A stretch of 64,000 nt of DNA. Origin: Clytia hemisphaerica. Its lineage: Eukaryota > Cnidaria > Hydrozoa > Leptothecata > Clytiidae. The stretch lies in assembly GCA_902728285.1 (NCBI GenBank), contig CACVBU010000619.1, forward strand, positions 1,861,103-1,925,102. The letters are read 5' to 3'. How positions within the stretch are numbered: the first letter of the stretch is position 1; every line of letters starts with the position of its first letter. This document shows, piece after piece, positions 34,191 through 43,950 of the stretch. The notes under the pieces are model-generated. The model ran no database searches, was not told the DNA's origin, and saw only the letters and a program-made list of their open reading frames with translations. Both the position numbers and the translations under genes were made by a program.

Positions 34191-35265
34191 AAGTTCTTAT
34201 GGAATGAGTCATTTTTTCTGACTTTGTGCATTATCAATTTCGTTGCGATGCAGTGGTTTTCTCGAACCTCCACTTGGCGATTTTCTTGTGGCTTTCAAAA
34301 AGAACATAAGAATGTCATCTGAATAATGGCTTCAATATGGTAGATATTTTGTATGAATGAATCAGAACAATAACTCAATAATCCCATATTCTAACCCATG
34401 AAACTGTGATGGTTAAAAGCGTTAAAGAACATGAAAAAAGACAGATTTTTAAGTTTAAATTTTAAAGAAATTTTACATTTTCTATCTGTCAGGCTAATAA
34501 CAGTTTCCTTACCTTCTTTTTTGAGAAATCTTGGAAATGTTCTTTCACAATTAAGATAGAAATGAATAAAATTGAAAAGTGTACGCGTTTTCAAGTCACA
34601 AAAACTGATATTGTCAAGACTCGATCAATCGAAAGCTCTGAGATTTTCTTACCTTTTTTATTTCTCTTTTTTTCAAAGTAGTTCTTTTTCTTTCTCTCAT
34701 TATTATTTAAAAGTCCCTTGTCCAGCTGAAGCCACACTGCTTCGAAAAAAAATTTAGAGCTTAAGTCGCTGGAAATAGTCCTCTGGTTCTTTAAGAGTAC
34801 GATTCTTTCATTATTCAGGTTTATTAGATGAAGAATAGACTCTCTTTAGTTCGAATCCTTTTCTTATCTGGAAAATTTATTGGTCTTTGAAGAATGATTC
34901 ACAGAGATTGTATGTCTGTCAATATTTGCAAGAATAAGGATTTCTAGCAAATGAAAAAGGAACTTCTCGATCGAAATCTTTCTCTTGACACTTTGTACAA
35001 TCCTGTATAGAACTTGTTGCAGGGTTTAACCAAGCTCCTTGGTTTAACCTTGCAAAAAGTGTTAGCAGCAATGTGTGTATTTCAACCTTGAAATGTATAA
35101 GGTAGAAGATTTATTGAATTTTGTAGAATGTCTTTTTTGAAAATCCAATTATTAGAGAGAAAATAGTCCAGCTAAAAGAATTAAATACAAAACTCACTTT
35201 TTGTCATTGTGTCACGAATTCTTTGTTTTAATATTTCTCACGCAATATTTCTGTACCTGACCATA

Positions 35266-35271
35266 AATAAA
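35266..35271 (+). terminator. Likely poly(A) signal of NAA15
   Basis: AATAAA lies about 1.08 kb after the NAA15 stop, followed by T-rich sequence. 34191-35265 contains no other gene, so it is most simply a 3' UTR. Confidence 0.45.
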
Positions 35272-35546
35272 ACAGTTTCATTATATCAAATGCATCAAAC
35301 TTTTTTGAATATCCCACGGGGGAAGTGATTACGCAAAAAAGAATAGTCAAGGTGAAGTAGAAATTTTGTGGATTTGCGACCCTATCATTTTCTTTGAAAC
35401 AAAAATTCTAGTCGACTAAAAAATTAAAAAGAAAGATTTCTCTAGGGTTACTAACAAGGAAGCCTAGGTTTTCGACTTTTCGTGGCTGCTGGGACCGGGG
35501 GGGGGGGTGGTAGGCTGCGCGAATCCCCAGAATTTATTTTGTTATA

Positions 35547-35637
35547 CCTTATCGGGGAAAACTTCGTCGGGGAAAAGTGACGAAATTTTGGACAAGTGAC
35601 GAATATTTTCCCCGACGAAGTTTTCCCCGTTTAAAGG
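35547..35637. mobile_element. TA-flanked MITE, CCTTATCGGGG family, 91 bp
   Basis: The ends are CCTTATCGGGGAAAACTTCG and, reverse-complemented, CCTTTAAACGGGGAAAACTT. TA flanks it at 35545-35546 and 35638-35639. It is the same family as 7025-7179 and shares the GTGACGAATATT core. Confidence 0.85.
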
Positions 35638-35639
35638 TA

Positions 35640-35902
35640 GGGGATGCGTATCGTGTATGAAATTCTCGTCCGAGAGTTACCTCAAATTTGTGGTAACCAA
35701 AATTTGCATAAATTTACATAATTTCGTCACATCCAATCAAAGAAAGAAAAAAATTAAGTCATTGTGCTGTTGTTTTCATAATTATCAATTTTCATTCATT
35801 GAACAAAGAAAAAAAGAAGTCATTGTATTGCTATGACGCATAATCAAAAAAGAAAAAAGAAAAGATGGGGGGACAGAAATATTTTAGACGATACGCATCC
35901 CC
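35640..35902. mobile_element. TA-flanked MITE, GGGGATGCGTATCGT ends
   Basis: The ends are GGGGATGCGTATCGT and ACGATACGCATCCCC, perfect inverted repeats, with TA at 35638-35639 and 35903-35904. The left TA is also the right TA of the preceding MITE. An outer degenerate pair (GGCTGCGCGAATCCCC near 35512 and GGGGATGCGTGCAGCC near 35922) suggests an older related element around both. Confidence 0.8.
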
Positions 35903-35949
35903 TATATCAAATCATATCAGAGGGGATGCGTGCAGCCTAGGGGGGGGGG

Positions 35950-37280
35950 CTTGAACCTAGGTTAAACCTAGGTCCGGGGACTTGCCATTGGTCATCAGGG
36001 GCCCTTTTTTAGGCTCTGAAGATATCTGACAGGGTCCCAAATTTACTAATTTCCAAAATATGTATCTGAAAGGGTCGACTTTTACCCTGAGTATCAGAGG
36101 TTAAGTTTTCAAAGAAAATAGTAACCTCTGAAGACAAATAATAGAAATTTTATCGCACATGTGTCAATCTAATCACTGTAGAAAAAATCAAAGATGAAGA
36201 GCAAACATTACCATATTAATGTCTAGCAGACTGTATCAGTATGCAGTTTACTATTTACGAATTCCCCAGAAACATCCAAGTGTAGTTGAAATGAGTTTAT
36301 TTCGAAAGAAATCTTTTACATGATCCCCAAATGTATAACAGTAATTACTAAACTTTTAATTATGGAAATGTCACTTTAATTGAATCGAAATAATAGACAG
36401 ACTTTATGTTATGATTCTCTATCACTGACTCCTTTTACAAAGCATTGATGACTTTTTTTAAGTTGTATTTTCAACGACGGGAATAAAAATATCGACTATG
36501 ACGCTCATCCAAGATCTTGGATGATCGTCATGGTTACTTTTGTCTTCGCTGATTGCGCGATGAATAGAATCTCGATTCGTCGGCACAGCTTTTCACGGTA
36601 GTCGACTTTTGGTAATCTTTGAAATTTTATAGGGCGGAAATTAGAAAATTTATAATTTATTGATTTTTCTTTCTAACAATCTCTCAGATTTACAAAATAT
36701 TCATATATATCTGACGGGGTCCATTTTTCAAACTCTAGCGGCACGTCCCCGTCGGCCGTCAAAGGTCAGTGCGTCAAAGGTCAGTGCTCCGTCCCCCCGC
36801 GGGCTGCAGACCACCGCCACCGGAAAGTACGCCCGACAAGATATCAATAATTGTGTCATCTTCAGGTAATTTCAGAATAGTCGGCCTTAGCAAAGACGTA
36901 CACTGTTGGTCATTTATGTTATATTTCAATAATATGTACATTATCTCACTAACCATACTCGACGTGAGAACGGTAATGGTGTTTTTAAAGACGTAGTTTG
37001 GTAGTGTGGTCAAGTTGAACCCGAGGCGACCAGGAGAACAGGCGAAGAATTTCAGTAAAGTTTTCAGCACTTCAAACTGTCAACAAAAAGAGTTTTTCAC
37101 AGCACTGGCAAAGCAAAACAGTTCTCAAAGAAGTGGGTATATTTTTATAAACTAGTAGCCTACCTGAGATGAGCATATTTTTCAGTGTTTGGTGAAAACA
37201 GGACCATAGACCTTTTCGCCTTTCCATCTGCCATATTAGTGAGGTTAAGTATACCGGGATAATCACGACGACAGAAAAGG
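35950..37280. other. Gene-free stretch
   Basis: No exon is supported. It contains a 34-base near-palindrome (36498-36531) and a locally GC-rich patch (about 36738-36835) with GTCAAAGGTCAGTGC repeated twice in tandem. Otherwise unique AT-rich DNA. Confidence 0.5.
36498..36531. repeat. 34-base near-perfect palindrome
   Basis: The core CATCCAAGATCTTGGATG is a perfect 18-base palindrome. It extends to ATGACG on the left and CGTCAT on the right with one mismatched pair. There is no flanking duplication. It could form a cruciform or be a dimeric protein site; nothing else supports a function. Confidence 0.7.
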
Positions 37281-37284
37281 TCTA

Positions 37285-37502
37285 CCGTGAGAAAGGGTAA
37301 CTTGCATCAGTGGAGGCTAACATGCATAGCCCTCAAATGAAAGACCCGGCTGGTCATTAAAATACGAAAATAAATCAAAACAAAAATGGTAGAGAAGAGC
37401 TGCGAGCGGAGCTGCGTATGTGTATTTTAATGACCGGCCAGGTCATTCATTTGAGGGCTATGCATGTTAGCCTCCACTGATGCAAGTTACCCCTTTTCAC
37501 GG
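37285..37502. mobile_element. TA-flanked hairpin MITE, 218 bp
   Basis: The arms of about 80 bases start CCGTGAGAAAGGGTAACTTG and end in the near reverse complement CAAGTTACCCCTTTTCACGG, around a ~55-base loop. TA flanks it at 37283-37284 and 37503-37504. The arms share AGTGGAGGCTAACATGCATA and CCCTCAAATGA. No coding. Confidence 0.9.
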
Positions 37503-37955
37503 TATACCAAGACTATTATTAAGACTTATTAAGAAGAGAGAAAGATATGATGAACAGGGTGAAGGTGGGTGAAGTTTTTGTGGGAAAGCGTATAATATAG
37601 ACCAATTTGACAAATCCAGTTAGGGACTATCTTCAAGCAAACCTGAAGCAAGTTTCCTTGCTCCTAACTGACAAAAATTTCATCCACAAGACAAAAAAAC
37701 TATCTATACCAGTCAGGACCTCTTTGGTCTTTTTTAACATTAGTTCGGATAGAATAAAAACATACCTGATCAACACAACCAAACCTTCTGTCTTGCGTTT
37801 ACTCTTTCCATCCCAACAACTTTCGTTTTTGTTTATGTAGGTTTTAAAATCCACAAGTAATGAACCTCTTATATCTTTATCTGAATAAATCTGGTTGAAA
37901 ACCTTCTGTTAGGTTTCATTCCGTACGTTTTTTATCCGCGTGGCTGGTGAACCGG

Positions 37956-38400
37956 CAGTCGAGGATTATGCCCTTAATAAGAGAATACCCAAGTTAGAGG
38001 ATTACCTTATTTAGGAGATTTTCAGTCTCTTATTTAAGAGAATGTTACCTAAACTAGGAGAATTCTGCACGTTTGACAAATTTACGTAATTTTTTTCATA
38101 ATGAAGAAACACCCTCGACCTTCAAAACGCGTTTTTTCTCAAACTCCCTTATTTAGGAGAGACAAGAGCGACTCACTTTCTGTCTGACCTGCGTTTTGAC
38201 CGCGCTTAAACGCGTTTCTTAAATATGGCCTGATCTATATTATTACTTTTCACGAAATTCTCATGATGTAGATCGGCCTTTAGATTGATAGGCCTTAACG
38301 AAGAAAGAAAAGTCTCCTAGTTAGGAGAAAGAAATCTCCTACTTAAGAGACCTTCTCTTAAATAGAGTATATCTCTTATTTAGGGCATAATCCTCGACTG
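37956..38400. mobile_element. CAG...CTG MITE, 445 bp
   Basis: The ends are CAGTCGAGGATTATGCCC and GGGCATAATCCTCGACTG, perfect inverted repeats, with a 5-base duplication ACCGG (37951-37955 and 38401-38405). Many TTATTTAGGAGA or TCTCCTAAATAA motifs on both strands fill the interior. Confidence 0.92.
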
Positions 38401-39203
38401 ACCGGTTTCCCCGATTTCCCGATAATTAAAAATTGGAACTTTCCCGTGGGCGCGATTGGGCATATCGCCATGGCGAAATATTTTTTGTGAAAATTTAGCG
38501 TATTCTAACGCTAATATAATCTAGATAGGAAACAAATATTAAATTTGATCTTTTTTTGTTCGTATTTCTAAATTTCAAGATAAAAAGAACTATCTACGAA
38601 TTATTTTCTTTAACGGGCGTTGAATCGCCATTGACATATTTAATGATGTCATAATCAACGCCGTGCATATTTTGTCAACATCCTTTTTTCATTGGATAAA
38701 TACCACTAAAATAAAATAACAAACTAAACATAGAAAGGGGGTATTTTTTTTGAATTCTATGTTTAGATGTACGCGCGCCCTGTTGCTAAGACCTTTGCTT
38801 GAAATCGAAAGCAAAACCAAGATTATTTAGCGCACACTGCCGTTTGCGTAATATCGATAAAGTGAAATGAGGTCCTGACTGATCTATACTATGGTGCCAT
38901 TGTGGGCATGGCAGGTGTTTGACTTAGAAATGCTTGCTGGTGTCCAGTGTCCGATAGACCAGACGGTACTAATCGATGAATTCGATTATCGAAATAAGTG
39001 ATAATGATCGAAGTAATCGAACTACCACTTATCGATTAACAATCGAATGTCGAGTACCAAAATTTCAAAAAAATTTTAAGTATTCAATGACTTTCTTAAC
39101 AACCCTTCCAAGACTCGCGGTCGAGTACTTTTATTGTTATTGATTACTTTCGATAACTTTGACAACTTCGATAACCAATTGATTATACTTTGATAACCAA
39201 TTA
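38401..39203. other. Gene-free stretch with TCGAT-rich low complexity
   Basis: No exon. From about 38960 to 39200 the sequence is dominated by ATCGA/TCGAT and ATAACC motifs on both strands, similar in style to 40975-41235 and 45775-46020. Confidence 0.5.
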
Positions 39204-39757
39204 CCGTCAACCTGCTCTAACTTGGGACGATTGGTCAAAACATGGGACTGGTTGATATCTGGCCTGTATTTTCACTTACTGTTAAATCTCTTTGACAAAA
39301 AATTTGTTTTGATACTTCCACCAAGTTTATCAACCACACTTTCTGTCATAAACATGTCACAATAACTTTCACTGATAGCGCGCCCTTTTTAACTTTTTGT
39401 TTTCATTCAAAATGAGCAGACGTCGATTGAAGAATTAGAGAACGTCCGTGCCTAACCGCCTATCGCCCAATGCGATTAACAAATAATGAGTGTGTAACTT
39501 ACCACGCGAGTGACGTCAAACGCTCCATCGTTTTACCACTAATTTGTTCTTCTTCGTTCCAGACACTCGCTTGTGTTCTACCACAGATTTTTTTCATTTT
39601 TTGATTTAAAAGCCTACTCAGTGCGAAAGACAAATCGTGTATTTTTTAATTTGCAGTTCATTAACTCAAATCAAATAACTTTGGAGGTTTGGTGAAATGG
39701 TGGACGAATTGCCGTCCCATGTCTTGTCAGATAGTCCCAAGTTAGAGCAGTTGACGG
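39204..39757. mobile_element. TA-flanked MITE, CCGTCAACTGCTC family, copy A
   Basis: The left end is CCGTCAACCTGCTCTAACTT and the right end is GTTAGAGCAGTTGACGG, inverted. TA flanks it at 39202-39203 and 39758-39759. Its interior (GTTGATATCTGGCCTGTATT, then CTTACTGTTAAATC) is shared in the opposite orientation with 49428-50009. Non-autonomous, Tc1/mariner-like by target site. Confidence 0.88.
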
Positions 39758-39759
39758 TA

Positions 39760-40858
39760 CCGTAACTTGGTCTAATTTCGACACCCCTCCTCTTAATAGA
39801 TCTTTTTGTCTTTCCAGGCTTTATCATTTGAAAACTCTGGGCGTGTGGTCAATCACACTCCTAAAACCTTAATTTTTGTTATTTAGACGTGTGATAAGGA
39901 GTGCTATGTACAACTTTTAGTAGTGGAATCTAAATTTATGGGGTGTGATTGATCGCACTCCTTAGGGATTTTAGATGTGTGCGGAGGTGTGCGCGTGCTA
40001 TCGCACGCCTTAAATGATACAGCCTATCCATCCGCCATCTTGAGCTGTATGCAAAAATAGAAGAGGAACAAAAAAGCTGTGGTTGGATTTAGTTGGAAAA
40101 TATGAAAGATTAAACAAATATTAAAATACAACAAAGCATCTTATAAATAAATATTATAATCATTAGAACAATAAAAGATGGAATTTCTTAATCCAAAAAG
40201 AAATATTTACAGATCAACAAAAGCCTTTTAGAAATTTGTTCTTAAAGACATTGCATATTCTGTTTTCATGCCATTAAAATTTCCACCAAGACGGAGTACA
40301 CACATCAAACTTTCAAAACATGCAAACTGAAAGCAGTAATTATGACGTCACACATTCAGCGGGTTCAGATCAATGTTTTGATTTGATCGTTTGGCGGTTC
40401 TATTTCCAGGAGAATAATTTAACGTCAGCCAAAAAAGGATTATTTTTGTACACGTGCGCGGGTGATTTTTCAGCTTGAGTTTATGTCTAATTTTATGGTT
40501 TTTTGAGGTGCTTGTTCTAAGAGATGAGCGAATTTGATTATTTCTAGTTTTCAAAAGAAGCAAATTTAATCTTTCTTCTACAAGATTACACTTTAATATA
40601 ATGCCAATTATGCATGTAAGTTTTATATTAATACTTTCTGTTTGCATATGTTTTGCATACTTTCTAAGGGAATTTCACCAAGGCAGTTCGGCCACCATAA
40701 TTTTTGCATACAATTCAATATGGCAGATGGAAAGGCGAAAAGGTCTATTTCAACACCCTTTTCTCAGCTAAAATTTATTGAAAGGTTGAAACAGTTCCTG
40801 TCTGTAAAGAAAGGTGTCGGAATTAAATGAGGGGTGTCGATATTAGACCAACTTACGG
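39760..40858. mobile_element. TA-flanked element, CCGTAACTTGGTCTAAT family, 1.1 kb
   Basis: The left end is CCGTAACTTGGTCTAATTTC, and the right end reverse-complemented is CCGTAAGTTGGTCTAATATC. Both are followed by GACACCCCTC. TA flanks it at 39758-39759 and 40859-40860. The left TA is shared with the neighbouring MITE. The interior includes a GTGTGAT/CACTCCT repeat also seen near 25630. No transposase frame. Confidence 0.85.
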
Positions 40859-41317
40859 TACTATGATATATCTTTAAGGAAAGCCAAAAAAGAAGGTGGT
40901 TTTTGCGCATGAATCCCATGTTTTAATTGGCTGAAATAAACTTGCTTTCAGATTATTTTGACGCGCTGCTACTGGAAACATATTTGATAATCGAAGGCTG
41001 GAAGATATACTCAATACAATCAAAGGTATTCAATATGATAGAAGGTAATCGAAAAGTAATCGAAATGATTGAACAAATCGAAAATGGTAGAAGAAAATGC
41101 CATAATCTGGAGTCGAGTGAGTATTTGATCACTGATAAAATCGATAGGCGGTCACTGACCACCTTCGATTATTATCGATCATTATTGATTACTTCAATCA
41201 CAATCGAACGTTCAATTAGTACTGGGATAGAGGAAATAAGTTTTTACCAATGACGCAATGTCTAAACTTTTCACTATATCTAAAAAATTAGTAAAACCTT
41301 TTAAGATCTGTCAGTTA

Positions 41318-41520
41318 CCGTAACTTGGTCTAATGTCGACATCCCTCATTCATCTAATTATTTAGTTCCGACACCTCTTTTATCAGCTGAAATTGAAAGG
41401 TCTAAGCTATTTTTCTTTGATTTAGTGTCAGAAGGGGGAAATATCCTGTGATTCAAACTTTTTGTATTTATTCCTGTCTCTAAAGAATGGTGTCAGAATT
41501 AGACAAGGGATGTTGATATA
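41318..41520. repeat. Degenerate second copy of the CCGTAACTTGG element
   Basis: It starts CCGTAACTTGGTCTAATGTC after a TA and ends in a decayed partner (GTCAGAATTAGACAAGGGAT). It shares the inner TTTTATCAGCTGAAAT and GGTGTCAGAATTA blocks with 39760-40858 but lacks most of the middle. Confidence 0.75.
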
Positions 41521-42560
41521 GTTGTTTGGAGAACATGACGGCCTATTGAATAACTAATTAGGGATCCTTTCTATTGGGCCGATAAGGGGGTGGGGGTCCA
41601 ACTACATACCGATAAAAAAAAAGTTATTGGGACGAAAATCTTTTCAGCCAATTTCTTTCTGATTTCGTTCACAAACTCCACTGAATTCATACAGTTTCAC
41701 TTGCTTTCACCTTCGCGCACAAAAAATTTGCAACTAAAGAGCCAGTTTTTTTAAGAGCGGGCAGGTCCAATAGTTTGAAACTTACATTTTTTTCATTTTT
41801 GGATCTGTTGTTAAGTACAATGAACTGAGTAAAATCCCAAAATATTTTGGTCTGAAAATCCATAATGGCGGATTTATGCCAATTTGAAGTTTTTGATATT
41901 TTTGGGGATTGCACTTAAAAAGTTTTTTGATATAGAACCATGCTTCCTCAAATCCAAATGAGGAATTGGTTTTTGGTGATTCTGAAACTATGGCCAGTAA
42001 ACTATACAATTTTCACAAAAAAATCAAAATTTTCAAAATGGTAGCTTGAGTTATGACGTCACAAAAACACTACAAATTTGATTTTAGGGGTATTTTAGAG
42101 CCATCTGACCTGTCCCAGGGGAGTTTGTTACTGCTCAAAATAATAATTTCTGGTAGTTCAGTCCCTGGTCTATCCATTTGAAGTGATTGCAATAAAAAAT
42201 TCCGGCCCTACTGGCCCCTAGAGGCCCGAAAAGCCAATAAGGTCTCAAAAAAGTACCAACTTTAGCCCAATTTTCCTAGAAATCCCAACATTGTCTGACC
42301 TCCAACTCTTCTGTTCCTGAATAACAACCGCCTGGTCTCTTAGGATCAAAAGAGAAACCTATGTGATCTCCTACCATTAATTTTTTATCTGGACCATCTC
42401 AAGGCAATGTCGCCTAAGAAAAAGTTAATTTTTCTGAGGAAAAAGTGGAAAAATTACATTATTGGCCGTAAAATCTTCATCTTTTATCTAAAAAGGCTGA
42501 AATTTTAAGGGGTAGTCATAATTGATGGCTTATACCCAAAAATGAAAAAAAAACTTGAAA
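41521..42560. other. Gene-free stretch
   Basis: Unique AT-rich sequence. No frame with a motif, and no inverted repeat that I could pair. Confidence 0.45.
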
Positions 42561-43950
42561 AAGGTTAGTTATTTGAGGTTAATTTGACAATTTATAGACT
42601 CTTGTTAACCTCCAAATAGAGAGACCCTTATTGAATAATCGGGGAAAAAATTGTTAGGGAGTCATCAAAAAGGCTTCAAATATCAAGCTTGTCTAAAAAA
42701 GGCTAGAGATTTCCCACAAGAAAGGTGGAATTAATGAGGTTAAAAAAATAGTAACAAGTAACCTCACATCCTTAACCATATCTTCTGCTAGCATGTGTAT
42801 TAAGTTATAGGACGAAAATAAAATGATACTAGAAGCTTAGATCGATAGGGTTTTCATGAAATTGACAATCTTTGCTCTAACTTAGGGTTAAAAATTGAGG
42901 TTAAAATTAAAACTCTATGTTAAGGAATGTGACTAATTTGCTTCTCTAATTGATCTAAATAGTTTTATTAAAGCTAAAGGAACAAAATAACTTTTTAAAA
43001 GCTTTCATAAGGTAATTAAGCCAAAAACAAAATAAAATAGACCAGAAAGGTTCTTAAAATGAGGTTAAATAACCTGAAAAAGTAGGATGTTTTGACTCAT
43101 TTCAAATAAGCAAAACCTTCATTTCTGGCTAAAAATGCTATACACAGGTTAAAATAGAAAACAAAAAATTGAAACAAACGAATGGAAGAAAGGGTTAGCT
43201 ATTTGAGGTTAACACTTATTGAAATCAACTGAGCTAGAAATACTATTCATCTAAGGTTTAACTTCGAAGCCTAGTTGAGATGCAACCTAAGAATCTAAAG
43301 AAATTTCATATATTAACAGATATTAACCTCATTTTTTCTACCTTACCTTGTTCCTCAACCATTGAATAATGGATCCCACTATTTTTATCACACAACTTTC
43401 CCTTTCTATGCAGGCTATCTGAAAGCTTAAAATCAACCCCTTTCTCAGGTACTTGTGTCTCCTGGTGTCTCTCAAATTAATATACCAGTTAACCTCACTT
43501 TTTATACCAAAATATAATTTTTCATTTAGTTGTTTTTGATAATAGGCTACTGTTTGTCTGATATCCAAAATTAGACTGAAATATCATTGTCAAACTCACA
43601 AATTGGATGTTTTTCTGAAATAACCTCAAATTTTACACCCTACTTGAAATATTAACCTCGTTTTCCCAGCCTTACTTTGTTGCCCAATCATTAAATAGTA
43701 AAACCCAATAATTTATTTTGCTTTAACCTCACATTTCATACCCATTTTAGCCTATCTTTAAAGGACCATTACGTTAACCTCAGAGCCAGTTAACCTCATA
43801 TTCTTAACCCTACTTTGACCAATAATATCTCCTTAAATTCAACACTTAACCTCTATAATGTATATATCATTGTGATCCTGAATAAATTTTTAGTTAGTAT
43901 GTAAAGTAGCAAATAAAAATAAGTTAACCTCATTTATTTATCCTTTGTTA
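42560..43950. repeat. GAGGTTA/TAACCTC motif-rich block with strand flip
   Basis: Five GAGGTTA copies (near 42575, 42735, 42897, 43062 and 43205), with two TAACCTC, occupy the first half. After 43300 only TAACCTC appears, at least nine times to 43930. The spacing is irregular (30-160 bases), so it is neither a simple satellite nor a clean hairpin. It may be an old inverted duplication of a short-motif array. Confidence 0.6.

Noticed and set aside
34840..34870. TTAGTTCGAATCCTTTTC resembling a tRNA T-loop
   Set aside because: No cloverleaf, D-arm or anticodon stem could be formed around it.
40642..40830. Short open frames within 39760-40858 as possible genes
   Set aside because: They lie inside a non-autonomous TA-flanked element and show no domain or splice context.
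42560..43950. TAACCTC/GAGGTTA repeats as telomeric sequence
   Set aside because: The motif is dispersed at irregular spacing and is not a tandem TTAGGG-type array.
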